Assembly (NCBI RefSeq): GCF_008329525.1
Contig: NZ_NPKQ01000003.1
Span: 1 to 64,000, forward strand
DNA length: 64,000 nt
Reading direction: 5' to 3'
Source: Tardiphaga sp. P9-11
Lineage (GTDB): Bacteria > Pseudomonadota > Alphaproteobacteria > Rhizobiales > Xanthobacteraceae
Both the position numbers and the translations under genes were made by a program. Positions 34,750 through 44,018 of this stretch are shown piece after piece. Below the pieces are notes generated by a model that was given only the letters and a program-made list of their open reading frames with translations, was not told the DNA's origin and made no database searches. Positions within the stretch are counted from its first letter, which is position 1, and the number at the start of each line of letters is the position of its first letter.

Positions 34750-35880
34750 TTAGGCTCGCATGGATGGATGCCAAAACGTCATTGCGCGCTCGGCCAGCGC
34801 AACCAGCCCATAGAAAACCATTCCCGCGATCGCCGCGAGCGCGATCTCCGCCCACACCATATCCAGCGCCATGCGCCCGGCTTCCGTCGAAATCCGGAAG
34901 CCGATGCCTTGCGTCGGCGTGCCGAAGAACTCCGCAACGATGGCACCTATCAAGGCCAGTGTGGCATTGATCTTCAATGCGTTGAAGATGAAAGGTAGAG
35001 CAGCGGGGAGATACAACTTGATGAGAGTCTGGGCATAGCTTGCGCCATAGGAGCGCATCAGGTCACGTTCAATATCGCCGGCCGCCTGCAGGCCAGCCAG
35101 CGCATTCACCAGCATCGGGAAGAATGTCACCAGCGCCACCACGGCGGCCTTCGACGGCCAGTCGAAGCCGAACCACATCACCATGATGGGCGCGACGCCG
35201 ACCAGCGGCAACGCCGAGAAGAAGTTGCCGAGCGGCAGCAGCCCCCGGCCAAGGAACTCGAAGCGATGCGCGAGGATGGCGACCAGCAGTCCTGCCGAGC
35301 AGCCGATGGCATAGCCGATCAGCACGCCGCGGATGAAGGTCTGCACGAAATCCGCGCCCAGCATCGGCAGCGACGCCATGAATTTCGCAGCGGCAGCACT
35401 CGGCGACGGCAACAGCGCCGGCGGCACGCCGGCGCCACGCACCACGACCTCCCAGAGATAGAACACCGCCGCGCCGAACAGCAGCGGAATCGCGAGATCG
35501 ATGGCCTTGCGGAAGGCGCTGCTGCGTGGCTTCAGCCCGGCCAGCGCAACGACGCAGATCCATGACGCCAGCCAGACGCCAATGACCACCATCCAGAAGC
35601 CCGACGCGGCATCGCCGGCAATCAGGGGATCGCGGAGCAGCATCAGCGTCATCTCTGCCATGATGCCTGCGCCGATGAAGCCGATCACGATGGCCGAGAG
35701 ACCGCGAAAGCCGGCGGCGAAACCGAATAACAATACGATCACGCCGGTCAGCAGGAACGTCAGTGGCCGCGCCATCAGCGCTGCGACAGGCGTGCCGGCC
35801 AGCGGCAGCGGCAGCATCAGCGTGATCAGCACGCACACCGCCGACATGATGAAGCCGAGGCGTATCTGGCGACGGTTCAT
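34750..35880 (-). CDS. SsuC/TauC-type ABC permease with N-terminal extension
   Basis: Permease of 376 residues. The C-terminal 260 residues form a standard BPD permease domain with the EAA-type loop ALAGLQAAGDIERDLMRSYGAS and [28 protein letters not shown]. The N-terminal 115 or so residues add about four extra hydrophobic segments (GFIMSAVCVLITLMLPLPLA, TFLLTGVIVLLFGFAAGF and others) not usual in this family. The ATG at 35880 overlaps the previous permease stop by four bases. The larger open frame continuing upstream to 36690 is an out-of-frame reading of that permease. Confidence 0.87.
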   Translation of the reverse strand: MNRRQIRLGFIMSAVCVLITLMLPLPLAGTPVAALMARPLTFLLTGVIVLLFGFAAGFRGLSAIVIGFIGAGIMAEMTLMLLRDPLIAGDAASGFWMVVIGVWLASWICVVALAGLKPRSSAFRKAIDLAIPLLFGAAVFYLWEVVVRGAGVPPALLPSPSAAAAKFMASLPMLGADFVQTFIRGVLIGYAIGCSAGLLVAILAHRFEFLGRGLLPLGNFFSALPLVGVAPIMVMWFGFDWPSKAAVVALVTFFPMLVNALAGLQAAGDIERDLMRSYGASYAQTLIKLYLPAALPFIFNALKINATLALIGAIVAEFFGTPTQGIGFRISTEAGRMALDMVWAEIALAAIAGMVFYGLVALAERAMTFWHPSMRA

Positions 35881-36803
35881 GTCCGCGCTCCCATCCGCCG
35901 CCCCACCTTGCGTTCGACATAGCTGACGATCGCAATCAGGCCGGACGCCAGTACGGCGGCGGCAACCAGCGCCGACCAGATCTGGATGGTCTGGCCGTAA
36001 TAGGAGCCGGCCAGCAGGCGCGCGCCAATGCCAGCTTCGGCGCCGGTCGGCAATTCGGCGACGATGGCGCCAATCAGCGAAATGGTGATGGCGACCTTGA
36101 GGCTGGCAAAGAGATACGGCACCGCCGATGGCCAGCGCAGTTTCGACAACACCTGCCTGGATGTCGCCGACCATGTCCGCATCAGATCCATCTGCATCGG
36201 ATCCGGCGAGGTGAACCCCTTCACCATGCCTATCGTGATCGGGAAGAAACTCAGATAGGCCGAGATGATCGACTTCGGCAGCAAGCCCTGCAAGCCGATG
36301 GCGCCGAGCACCACGATGAAGATCGGCGCCAGCGCCAGGATGGGCACCATCTGCGAACAGATGATCCACGGCATCAGGCTGCGCTCCAGCACGCGACTGT
36401 GCACGATGGCCAGCGCCAGCACGATGCCGAGCAATGCGCCAAGTCCAAAGCCGAGCAATGTCGCGGACAGTGTCACCATGGCATGATAGACGAGGCTGCG
36501 CGGCGCCGTCGGCGGATAGCCGAACACGCTCTCGATGAAAGCACCGACCACCTGATGCGGCGCCGGCAGCAGCGGCCGCTCCGCGCTCATGGTGCCTTCC
36601 AGCAATTCCATCATCGTGTAAGGCGCTTCCTCGCGCTCGAAGCCGCCGCGCACAAGCGACAGGTTCATCAGCACGGCACCAATGTACCAAACGACGATCA
36701 GAACCGTGACAATGGTCACCACCGGCGCGCTACGCTTGACCAGCGGATGCGTGCACCATGCCGTACGCGCGACCGGCATCGTATCTACCGTACTACTCGT
36801 CAT
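35877..36803 (-). CDS. SsuC/TauC-type ABC permease
   Basis: BPD permease of 308 residues with an N-terminal anchor helix ([19 protein letters not shown]), the typical permease core ([41 protein letters not shown]) and a cytoplasmic loop around [23 protein letters not shown] 36803 overlaps the end of the ATPase gene by 11 bases. With the second permease it would form a heterodimeric pore. Confidence 0.87.
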   Translation of the reverse strand: MTSSTVDTMPVARTAWCTHPLVKRSAPVVTIVTVLIVVWYIGAVLMNLSLVRGGFEREEAPYTMMELLEGTMSAERPLLPAPHQVVGAFIESVFGYPPTAPRSLVYHAMVTLSATLLGFGLGALLGIVLALAIVHSRVLERSLMPWIICSQMVPILALAPIFIVVLGAIGLQGLLPKSIISAYLSFFPITIGMVKGFTSPDPMQMDLMRTWSATSRQVLSKLRWPSAVPYLFASLKVAITISLIGAIVAELPTGAEAGIGARLLAGSYYGQTIQIWSALVAAAVLASGLIAIVSYVERKVGRRMGART

Positions 36804-37623
36804 AGGAATGCCCGGCGCGCAGCCCTGTGCGCACGCGCTGCGCGATCGCCATGAATTCCGGTGTCTCGCGAATTTCCAGCGTACGGTCACGCGGGAAATT
36901 GCAGTCGATGATATCAGTAATACGGCCTGGCCGCGGCGACATCACCACGATCTTGGTGGAGAGAAACACCGCTTCCGGAATCGAATGCGTCACGAACAGC
37001 ACGGTCTTGCGCGTCTTGGCCCAGAGCTGCAGCAGTTGCTCGTTGAGATGATCGCGCACGATCTCATCCAGCGCGCCGAACGGCTCGTCCATCAGCAGCA
37101 ACTCGGGATCGAACGACAGCGCGCGCGCGATCGACACCCGCTGCTGCATGCCGCCCGAGAGTTGCCAGGGAAACTTGCGTTCGAAGCCCGTGAGGTTGAC
37201 GAGGTCGAGATAACGCGCAGCACGTTGCTTCTGTTCGGTCGGCGAGAAACCCATCAGCTCCAGCGGCAGTTTGAGATTGGCTTCAATGCTGCGCCAGGGA
37301 AAAAGCGCCGGCGCCTGAAACACATAGCCGTAGTTGCGCCCGAGCCGCGCCTGCTCCGCGCTCATCCCGTTGACGGTGACGGCGCCTGAGCTTGGCTGCT
37401 GCAGATCGGCGATCACGCGTAGCAGCGTGGTCTTGCCGCAGCCGGAGGGACCGATGAAGGAGACGAACTCCCCGCCGCCGATTTGCAGATCGACATTGGA
37501 TAGGGCTTCGACCTTGCCGTCCGTCGTATCGAAAGTGAGCGATACCTTGCTGACATCGACCGCGATGGGACGCGTCACGTTGGATTGATAAATGTGAGGT
37601 TCAGCGTCGGCAGTTGAGTTCAT
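36793..37623 (-). CDS. SsuB/TauB-type ABC ATP-binding protein
   Basis: ATPase of about 276 residues with Walker [10 protein letters not shown], the Q-loop [11 protein letters not shown], signature LSGGMQQRV and Walker [12 protein letters not shown], all typical of the nitrate/sulfonate/taurine subfamily. First gene of the four-gene operon. ATG 37623 is chosen, but GTG 37650 in frame cannot be excluded, as neither has a strong ribosome-binding site. Confidence 0.88.
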   Translation of the reverse strand: MNSTADAEPHIYQSNVTRPIAVDVSKVSLTFDTTDGKVEALSNVDLQIGGGEFVSFIGPSGCGKTTLLRVIADLQQPSSGAVTVNGMSAEQARLGRNYGYVFQAPALFPWRSIEANLKLPLELMGFSPTEQKQRAARYLDLVNLTGFERKFPWQLSGGMQQRVSIARALSFDPELLLMDEPFGALDEIVRDHLNEQLLQLWAKTRKTVLFVTHSIPEAVFLSTKIVVMSPRPGRITDIIDCNFPRDRTLEIRETPEFMAIAQRVRTGLRAGHSYDE

Positions 37624-37840
37624 GCGCACCGGTTCGACCAGAAGGGTCACGCAGCCCCGCCACCCCGTCAGAACCTATGAGCCCTGCGGGACGTGGCAAT
37701 TTGCCGCCTATCGAGAGATGATATCGGCATTGATCGCTGCTTCAACACAATAGTGCCGCCCCCTTCCCGCCGCTCGCCGATAGTTTGCGCAAGGACAGCG
37801 GACTTATTGGGCAGTTATCATTCACCGCGCCGCATCGCCC

Positions 37841-37871
37841 AAACAAAAACGGCCGGGCGTGGGCCCGGCCG
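37841..37871 (-). terminator. phyR terminator
   Basis: CGGCCGGGC (37850-37858) and GCCCGGCCG (37863-37871) form a perfect 9-bp stem with a 4-base loop; on the minus strand it is followed by TTTTTGTTT. It lies 25 bases after the phyR stop. Confidence 0.85.
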
Positions 37872-37896
37872 CTGCAATCGCATCGATAGAATGAAA

Positions 37897-38697
37897 TCAG
37901 GACGCCTTGGCCGTCTTGTTCTTCGAATTGCGCTGGAAGAACAGCGCCTGGCTGGCAACGGCCGAGACCATCGCGGGCTGGAACGGCTTCGAGATCAGGA
38001 AGGCCGGCTCCGGACGTTCGCCAGTCAGGAAGCGCTCCGGATAGGCGGTGATAAAGACCACCGGCACTTCGAAAATGCGCAACAGCTCATTGACCGCGTC
38101 GAGACCCGAGCTGCCATCGGCGAGCTGAATATCCGCGAGAATAAGCCCGGGCTTCTTGTTCTTGGCGAGCGCCACAGCATCCGCGTGAGTGCGTGCCACA
38201 CCGATGACGTTATGACCGAGATTCTTCACGAGACTTTCGAGGTCCATCGCGATGAAGGTCTCGTCCTCAATGATGAGAACGTCCGTGGCGATCTCGGCGG
38301 CCATTTCTCGGCCGGCCGTGTCGGCCAGCGTACGCACTTCCGCCACATCAGCGTCGAGGACGAAGGCGACTTCCTCTTCCGAGAAGCCTTCGAGCGACAG
38401 CAGCAGGAATGCTTGCCGCGGCAGCGGGGTGATGTTGGAAATGCGCTTCTCGGACGCAGCCTGCAACGGCGCCACATCCGGATTGTCGTTCAGCGCGACC
38501 GAATTCCAAATCTGGGTAAAAAGGCGAAACAGGCCGGCACGGGGTCCATGCTGCTCGTCTAGAAGCGACTGGTCCTGCAGCAGCGCTTCCAGCATGGCGC
38601 CCACATAGGCGTCGCCCGAGGCTTGGTTACCCGTGAGGGCACGGGCATAGCGCCGCAACAGCGGTAAGTGTTCAGCTACGAGCTGTGATCGGGACAT
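37897..38697 (-). CDS. phyR: General stress response anti-anti-sigma regulator PhyR
   Basis: PhyR (266 residues) joins an N-terminal sigma-like domain (LVAEHLPLLRRYARALTGNQ onward) to a C-terminal receiver domain. When phosphorylated at Asp189 (in ILADIQLADG) the sigma-like half captures NepR and frees EcfG. The receiver has the acidic pocket DVLIIEDE, the threonine in VVFITAY and the lysine in FLISKPF. ATG 38697 has GGAG five bases upstream. It is divergent from nepR-ecfG with GGAAC-type promoters. No histidine kinase is nearby. Confidence 0.95.
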   Translation of the reverse strand: MSRSQLVAEHLPLLRRYARALTGNQASGDAYVGAMLEALLQDQSLLDEQHGPRAGLFRLFTQIWNSVALNDNPDVAPLQAASEKRISNITPLPRQAFLLLSLEGFSEEEVAFVLDADVAEVRTLADTAGREMAAEIATDVLIIEDETFIAMDLESLVKNLGHNVIGVARTHADAVALAKNKKPGLILADIQLADGSSGLDAVNELLRIFEVPVVFITAYPERFLTGERPEPAFLISKPFQPAMVSAVASQALFFQRNSKNKTAKAS

Positions 38698-38770
38698 CCC
38701 CACTCCATCCTGTTCGAAGTCAAAGTCGAAGGGTACCCGAATACAACCCGGCTCCCTCGATATGCGTGAT

Positions 38771-38795
38771 TACGCCCCAGCCGGACAAAAGTTCC
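38771..38795 (-). promoter_or_regulatory. Candidate EcfG-dependent promoter of phyR
   Basis: On the minus strand GGAAC (38795-38791) is followed after 16 bases by CGTA (38774-38771), close to the alphaproteobacterial stress consensus GGAAC-N16/17-CGTT. It lies about 75 bases upstream of the phyR ATG, indicating that EcfG feeds back on phyR. Confidence 0.7.
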
Positions 38796-38803
38796 ATCTG
38801 ATC

Positions 38804-38828
38804 GGAACTTTCGGCGGCTCTCTGCATT
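38804..38828 (+). promoter_or_regulatory. Candidate EcfG-dependent promoter of nepR-ecfG
   Basis: GGAAC (38804-38808), 16-base spacer, then CATT (38825-38828), matching the -35 exactly and the -10 less well. The -35 boxes of this and the divergent phyR promoter form GTTCC-N8-GGAAC, so the two promoters start back to back from the same short segment. Confidence 0.6.
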
Positions 38829-38907
38829 AGATCGCCAACAGACGCCGCAAAGGCTTCAAAAATCAAGAAAATTTCTCAAATTCCAGGGGGCGTATCTTCT
38901 GGGGAAT

Positions 38908-39117
38908 GTGGAACGGGTCATGAAAGATGTGAAGCCAAAGGGCGGATTAAACGCCGAAATCCAGTCACGGATCGGGCATCAGTTGCGCGCCATGTACGAC
39001 GATGTCGTGCGACAGGGCGTCCCGGATCGATTTGCGGAGCTGATCCGCAAGCTGGACGGGGCTGAGGCTCAAGCCCAGATCGCTGGCGATCCTGGCAAAA
39101 ATGAAGGAGGGGAATAA
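38908..39117 (+). CDS. nepR: Anti-sigma factor NepR
   Basis: Small anti-sigma factor (69 residues from GTG 38908, 65 from ATG 38920) that holds EcfG until phosphorylated PhyR displaces it. The conserved core is IQSRIGHQLRAMYDDVVRQG followed by VPDRFAELIRKLD. The start is ambiguous: GGGGAAT precedes the GTG, while the ATG has only a weak site. Its stop overlaps the ecfG ATG by one base (TAATG), ensuring coupled synthesis of anti-sigma and sigma factor. Confidence 0.92.
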   Translation: MERVMKDVKPKGGLNAEIQSRIGHQLRAMYDDVVRQGVPDRFAELIRKLDGAEAQAQIAGDPGKNEGGE

Positions 39118-39665
39118 TGCCTCTCACAGACTCACTCCGCGACGACATTCTGGCGTCGGTGCCTAGTCTGCGCGCCTTCGCGATCTCGCTCTCCGGCAAC
39201 GGCGACCGTGCCGATGACCTCGTCCAGGAAACGCTGTTGCGCGCCCTCGCCAATATCGACTCTTTCCAGGTCGGCTCGAATCTGCCTGCGTGGTTGTTCA
39301 CCATTCTACGCAATCTGTTCCGCTCGGACTATCGCAAGCGGCGGCGCGAGGTTGAGGATGCCGATGGCAGCTATGCCAAGACTCTGAAGACCCAGCCGGC
39401 GCAGAACGCCCATCTGGAGTTCGAGGAGTTTCGCGCGGCGCTCGAAAAGCTTCCGCAGGATCAGCGCGAAGCCCTTATTCTGGTCGGCGCCTCCGGCTTC
39501 TCCTACGAAGACGCCGCCACGATCTGCGGCTGCGCCGTCGGTACCATCAAGAGCCGCGTGAACCGCGCGCGTTCGAAGCTCAGTGCCCTGCTTTATGTTG
39601 ATGGCGCGGAAGACTTCGGTCCGGACGATACCGTCCGGGCAGTCATCGGCGGATCGGGCGGTTAG
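39117..39665 (+). CDS. ecfG: Extracytoplasmic function sigma factor EcfG (SigT type)
   Basis: Sigma factor of the alphaproteobacterial general stress response, 182 residues. Region 2 covers LVQETLLRALANIDSF and the promoter-melting part PAWLFTILRNLFRSDYRKRRRE; region 4 has LPQDQREALILVGASGFSYEDAATICG and the recognition helix CAVGTIKSRVNRARSKL. GAAGGAGGGG precedes ATG 39117. A terminator follows at 39692. Confidence 0.94.
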   Translation: MPLTDSLRDDILASVPSLRAFAISLSGNGDRADDLVQETLLRALANIDSFQVGSNLPAWLFTILRNLFRSDYRKRRREVEDADGSYAKTLKTQPAQNAHLEFEEFRAALEKLPQDQREALILVGASGFSYEDAATICGCAVGTIKSRVNRARSKLSALLYVDGAEDFGPDDTVRAVIGGSGG

Positions 39666-39691
39666 GTCGATCCGACAATTGACGCAAGACA

Positions 39692-39719
39692 AGCGGTCAC
39701 TTCGGTGGCCGCTTTTTTT
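39692..39719 (+). terminator. ecfG terminator
   Basis: AGCGGTCAC-TTCG-GTGGCCGCT: nine-base-pair stem with one G-T wobble, stable TTCG tetraloop, followed by a run of seven T. It lies about 25 bases after the ecfG stop. Confidence 0.9.
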
Positions 39720-39898
39720 GTGCGAATTGGTATGACCGTGTCAGCAGCGCGCCGACTTCTTCCCGCAACCGGGCGAAGGAACCGCCACCATCTTTCCGCC
39801 ACACAGAAAGTGCCCCTCGCGCTCACATCGCGGGGGATTTTTATTGATGCACATGCCATCAACGCCTCGCGACTGATGACTGCGAGGACCAATCCGGA

Positions 39899-41122
39899 AT
39901 GCCCGCCTTTCGACCACGAACCATCTCGCTTGCCGCCGCATTGAGCCTCGCTTGCGCTGGCCATGCCTTCGCGCAAAAGCAATACGATCCCGGCGCATCC
40001 GACACCGAGATCAAGATCGGCAACATCATGCCCTATAGCGGGCCGGCTTCGGCCTATGGCATCGCGGGCATCATCGAGGCCGCCTATTTCCGCATGATCA
40101 ACGATCAGGGCGGCATCAACGGCCGCAAGATCAACTTCATCAGCTATGATGACGCCTATAATCCGTCCAAAGCCGTAGAACAAGCGCGCAAGCTGGTGGA
40201 ATCGGACGAGGTGCTGGTGATCTTCAATCCGCTGGGCACGCCGTCGAATGCAGCGATCCAGAAATATCTCAACATCAAAAAGGTGCCACAGCTGTTCGTC
40301 GCAGCCGGCGCGACCTATTTTGGCAACCACCGGGCTTTCCCATGGACCATGGCGTGGCAGCCGCCTTATGAGAGCGAAGGCCGCATCTATGCGAAATATC
40401 TGCTGACGGAAAAACCCAACGCGAAGATCGCTGTGCTCTATCAGAATGACGATCTCGGCAAGGACGTGCTGAAGGGTTTGAAGGACGGGCTCGGCGACAA
40501 GGCTGCGGCGATGCTGGTCGCCGCAGAGAGCTATGAGGTGACCGAGCCGATCGTCGACAGCCACATCATCAACCTGAAGGCCTCAGGCGCCGACACCTTC
40601 ATCAGCGTTACCACGCCGAAGTCAGCGGTACAGAGTATCCGCAAGGTCTCTGAACTCGGCTGGAAGCCGCTCTACATCCAGGGCTATGCCAGCGCATCGA
40701 TCAGTTCGGTGCTGAAACCTGCGGGACAGGAGATCTCGCAAGGTATCCTGTCGGCTTACTACGCCAAAGACGGCTCCGACCCGCAGTGGGACAATGACCC
40801 CGGCATGCAGCGCTTCTACGCGTTCCTCGCCAAATACGCACCCGACGCCCGCCGCAACGATATCTCCGTGGTCTATGGTTACGGTACCGCCCAGACCATG
40901 GTGCAGGTGCTGCAACAGGCCGGCGACAACCTGACTCGCGAAAACATCATGAAACAGGCGGCAAGCCTGAAGGATTTCGCGCCGGACACGATGCTGCCGG
41001 GCGTCAAGCTCAATACCTCCGCCACCGATTTTTATCCGATCGAACAGCTGCAGATGATGCGCTTCAAGGGTGACAAATGGGAGCTGTTCGGCCCGGTGAT
41101 CTCGGGCGAGATCAGCCGCTGA
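39899..41122 (+). CDS. ABC substrate-binding protein, tandem paralog 1
   Basis: Branched-chain-type periplasmic binding protein (407 residues) with signal peptide ending at HAFAQ near residue 25 and the array-wide mature start YDPGASDTEIKIGNIMPYSG. It is the most divergent of the five paralogs: IIEAAYFRMI, YLNIKKVPQLFVAAGAT and a C-terminus without the CGDDLTRA cysteine of the others (it has QQAGDNLTRE). ATG 39899 has a modest GAGGA upstream. A strong terminator follows at 41162, so it is a single-gene unit. No permease is nearby. The family binds aromatic acids, amino acids or fatty acids; the ligand is unknown. Confidence 0.87.
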   Translation: MPAFRPRTISLAAALSLACAGHAFAQKQYDPGASDTEIKIGNIMPYSGPASAYGIAGIIEAAYFRMINDQGGINGRKINFISYDDAYNPSKAVEQARKLVESDEVLVIFNPLGTPSNAAIQKYLNIKKVPQLFVAAGATYFGNHRAFPWTMAWQPPYESEGRIYAKYLLTEKPNAKIAVLYQNDDLGKDVLKGLKDGLGDKAAAMLVAAESYEVTEPIVDSHIINLKASGADTFISVTTPKSAVQSIRKVSELGWKPLYIQGYASASISSVLKPAGQEISQGILSAYYAKDGSDPQWDNDPGMQRFYAFLAKYAPDARRNDISVVYGYGTAQTMVQVLQQAGDNLTRENIMKQAASLKDFAPDTMLPGVKLNTSATDFYPIEQLQMMRFKGDKWELFGPVISGEISR

Positions 41123-41161
41123 ATTATGCCGGCAGGCGGCATATCCATTGCCCAATAAAGC

Positions 41162-41194
41162 AGCCCTTCGCGGTGTTATCGCGAAGGGCTTTTT
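41162..41194 (+). terminator. Terminator after paralog 1
   Basis: AGCCCTTCGCG (41162-41172) pairs perfectly with CGCGAAGGGCT (41180-41190) around a 7-base loop and is followed by TTTTTG. Confidence 0.9.
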
Positions 41195-41283
41195 GTTGCC
41201 GCATACACGCGAACGGTGTTCAATCCGGCCGGAGCCGCAAAGGCCCGTAAAACAAGACGAATAAAAATCAGGGGAGTTCTGAA

Positions 41284-42516
41284 ATGCCTTCGATTCCATC
41301 GCGTGCACTGGCTTTGTCGGTTGCCGCGGCCTTCAGCATCGCCGCCTCGGGCAGCGCGCTGGCCCAGAAGAGATATGATCCCGGCGCCACAGACACCGAA
41401 ATCAAGATCGGCAACATCATGCCGTATAGCGGCCCTGCCTCGTCCTACGGACTGATCGGCAAGACCGAAGCCGCCTATTTCAACATGATCAACGATCAAG
41501 GCGGCATCAACGGCCGCAAGATCAACTTCATCAGCTATGACGACGGCTATTCGCCGCCCAAGGCGGTGGAGCAGGTGCGCAAGCTGGTGGAGTCCGACGA
41601 AGTCCTCGTCGTGTTCAACTCGCTAGGTACACCGTCAAACACGGCATTCCAGAAGTATCTCAACGCCAAGAAAGTACCGCAGCTCTTCGTTGCCACCGGC
41701 GCCAGCAAGTGGAACGATCCGAAGCACTTTCCCTGGACCATGGGCTGGCAGCCCAGCTATCAGGTCGAAGCACAGATCTATGCCAAATACCTGATGAAGG
41801 AGAAGCCCGACGCCAAGATCGCGGTGCTTTACCAGAACGACGACTTCGGCAAGGACTATCAGAAAGGGTTTCGTGAGGCGCTCGGCACCAAGGCCTCGAT
41901 GATCGTCACCGAAGAGAGCTACGAGATCTCCGAACCGACGGTGGATTCCCACATCGTCAAGATCAAGTCGCTGAACCCGGACGTGGTGGTATCCTTCGTT
42001 ACGCCGAAGATTGCCGCCCAGACGATCCGCAAGATCGGCGAACTTGGCTGGAAGCCGCTTCATCTGGTCAGCAATGTCAGCATCTCGGTCGGCGCGGTCC
42101 TGCAGCCGGCAGGCTTCGATAATGCCCAGGGCGTGTTGTCCGCCGATTATCGCAAGGATGGCCTTGACCCGCAGTGGAAGGACGATCCCGGCATGAAGAA
42201 GTGGGCGGCCTTCGTCGACAAATACATGCCCGGCTCCGATCGCTCCGACAACAGCCTGTTGTACGGCTACGGGGCGGCACAGACGCTGGTGAAGGTGCTG
42301 CAGATGTGCGGCGATGACCTCACCCGCGCCAATGTGATGAAACAGGCCGCAAGCCTGAAGGACTTCGTGCCCGACACGCTACTGCCCGGCATTACCCTCA
42401 ATACCTCGGCCACAGACTACGCCCCGATCGCGCAATTGCGCATGATCCACTTCAAGGGCGACAAGTGGGAACTGTTCGGCGATGTGATCAGCGCCGATAC
42501 ACCTACGCCGGAATAG
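41284..42516 (+). CDS. ABC substrate-binding protein, tandem paralog 2
   Basis: Peripla_BP_6 protein of 410 residues, signal peptide ending at SALAQ near residue 28, mature start RYDPGATDTEIKIGNIMPYSG. The ligand-binding region includes SYDDGYSPPKAVEQVRKLVE and VATGASKWNDPKHFPWTMGW; FREALGTKASMIV distinguishes it from its neighbours. GGGGAG lies upstream of ATG 41284. It is followed by its own terminator at 42555. Confidence 0.88.
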   Translation: MPSIPSRALALSVAAAFSIAASGSALAQKRYDPGATDTEIKIGNIMPYSGPASSYGLIGKTEAAYFNMINDQGGINGRKINFISYDDGYSPPKAVEQVRKLVESDEVLVVFNSLGTPSNTAFQKYLNAKKVPQLFVATGASKWNDPKHFPWTMGWQPSYQVEAQIYAKYLMKEKPDAKIAVLYQNDDFGKDYQKGFREALGTKASMIVTEESYEISEPTVDSHIVKIKSLNPDVVVSFVTPKIAAQTIRKIGELGWKPLHLVSNVSISVGAVLQPAGFDNAQGVLSADYRKDGLDPQWKDDPGMKKWAAFVDKYMPGSDRSDNSLLYGYGAAQTLVKVLQMCGDDLTRANVMKQAASLKDFVPDTLLPGITLNTSATDYAPIAQLRMIHFKGDKWELFGDVISADTPTPE

Positions 42517-42554
42517 TGCCGCGGCATTTCGCATTGCACCACTGAAGCAACAGA

Positions 42555-42584
42555 GCTCCTGCGATTTAGTCGCAGGGGCCTTTT
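42555..42584 (+). terminator. Terminator after paralog 2
   Basis: GCTCCTGCGA (42555-42564) and TCGCAGGGGC (42570-42579) form a 10-bp stem with one T-G pair and a 5-base loop, followed by CTTTTCTT. Confidence 0.82.
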
Positions 42585-42621
42585 CTTGTGGTCGGCCTGT
42601 GAGGGGTATTCAATGCAGTCA

Positions 42622-42637
42622 GGAGTCGCAGAACTCC
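42622..42637 (+). ncRNA. 5' leader hairpin of paralog 3
   Basis: GGAGT-CGCAGA-ACTCC, a 5-bp stem with the loop CGCAGA, in the short leader 35 bases upstream of ATG 42672 and preceded by GGTATTCAAT. The paralog 4 leader has the same loop and a compensated stem pair (GGAGC...GCTCC). It may be an RNA element in the leader or a DNA operator; function is inferred only from conservation. Confidence 0.4.
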
Positions 42638-42671
42638 AAAAAAACTTGGGAAGAAACGATCACGGAGATCA

Positions 42672-43904
42672 ATGATGCTCGCACGATCCATGCGGCTGGC
42701 TGCACTGCCCGCTGCCCTGGCCCTCTTGGCCGCCAGTGCAGCCGGCGCCCTCGCCCAGAAAAGATACGACACTGGCGCCACAGATACCGAAATCAAGATC
42801 GGCAACATGATTCCGTATAGCGGACCTGCCTCGGCCTATGGCGTGATCGGGAAGACGGAGACCGCCTATTTCAATATGATCAATGAGCAGGGCGGCATCA
42901 ACGGACGCAAGATCAACTACATTTCCTATGACGACGCCTATTCGCCACCGAAAGCCGTCGAGCAAGTGCGCAAGTTGGTCGAGTCAGATGAAGTCCTTGC
43001 GGTGTTCAACCCGCTCGGCACGCCCTCCAATACGGCGATCCAGAAATATCTCAACGGCAAGAAGGTCCCGCAGCTGTTCGTCGCCACCGGCGCCACCAAG
43101 TGGAACGACGCGAAAAACTTCCCCTGGACCATAGGTTGGCAACCCAGCTACCAGAGCGAAGCTCAGATCTATGCCAAATGGCTGATGAAGGAGAAGCCCA
43201 ACGCAAGGATCGGCGTTCTTTACCAGAACGATGATTTCGGCAAGGACTATCTCAAAGGCCTCAAGGATGGCTTGGGTGCGAAGGGTTCGATGATCATCAT
43301 CGAGGACAGCTATGAGATCGCGGAGCCGACCATCGACACCCATATCGTCAAGCTGAAGTCCGCTAATCCCGACGTGCTGATCATCTTCGCCACGCCGAAG
43401 TTTGCCGCACAGACCATCAAGAAAACGGCCGAGCTCGGCTGGAAACCACTGCAGATCCTCGCCAATGTCAGCGTCTCCGTCGGCGCGGTGATGCAGCCCG
43501 CGGGATTCGACAATGCGCAGGGTGTATTGTCGGCCTCTTACACCAAGGACGGCACCGACGTTCAGTGGAAGGACGATCCGGGTATGAAGAAATGGGCGAC
43601 GTTCCTCGACAAATACATGCCCGACGCCAACCGCTCCGACAGCAGCCTCGTTTACGGATACGGCGTGGCGCAGACGCTGGTGAAGGTGCTGCAGATGTGC
43701 GGCGACGACCTTACGCGCGCCAATCTGATGAAGCAGGCTGCGAGCCTGAAGGACTTTACGCCGGACACGCTGCTGCCCGGCATTACGATCAGCACCTCGG
43801 CCACCGATTTCGCGCCTATCTCGCAACTGCAGATGCAACGCTTCACCGGCAACAAGTGGGAGCGCTTCGGCGAGATCATCAGCGGGGACGTCGCGACACA
43901 ATAG
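42672..43904 (+). CDS. ABC substrate-binding protein, tandem paralog 3
   Basis: Peripla_BP_6 protein of 410 residues with signal peptide ending AGALAQ near residue 29 and mature start RYDTGATDTEIKIGNMIPYSG. Close to paralog 2 over its whole length (for example QMCGDDLTRANLMKQAASLKDF) but distinct in the hinge and cleft (YLKGLKDGLGAKGSM, TKDGTDVQWKDDPG). GGAG lies upstream of two adjacent ATGs, 42672 and 42675. A terminator follows at 43952. Confidence 0.88.
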   Translation: MMLARSMRLAALPAALALLAASAAGALAQKRYDTGATDTEIKIGNMIPYSGPASAYGVIGKTETAYFNMINEQGGINGRKINYISYDDAYSPPKAVEQVRKLVESDEVLAVFNPLGTPSNTAIQKYLNGKKVPQLFVATGATKWNDAKNFPWTIGWQPSYQSEAQIYAKWLMKEKPNARIGVLYQNDDFGKDYLKGLKDGLGAKGSMIIIEDSYEIAEPTIDTHIVKLKSANPDVLIIFATPKFAAQTIKKTAELGWKPLQILANVSVSVGAVMQPAGFDNAQGVLSASYTKDGTDVQWKDDPGMKKWATFLDKYMPDANRSDSSLVYGYGVAQTLVKVLQMCGDDLTRANLMKQAASLKDFTPDTLLPGITISTSATDFAPISQLQMQRFTGNKWERFGEIISGDVATQ

Positions 43905-43951
43905 CTTTGCTGCGCCAACAGCTCTGCTGCATCAGCGAACACGAATATACC

Positions 43952-43981
43952 GCCCTCGCGAGCATGTCGCGGGGGCTTTTT
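43952..43981 (+). terminator. Terminator after paralog 3
   Basis: GCCCTCGCGA (43952-43961) and TCGCGGGGGC (43967-43976) form a 10-bp stem with one T-G pair, followed by TTTTT. Confidence 0.9.
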
Positions 43982-44018
43982 CTTGCTGCGACCTTCACAC
44001 GGGTGTTGAATATCCTCA

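Noticed and set aside
34750-36690. Single 646-codon frame that would fuse two permeases
   Set aside because: The upstream part is an out-of-frame reading of the permease at 35877-36803. The true start of the second permease is the ATG of the ATGA overlap at 35880.
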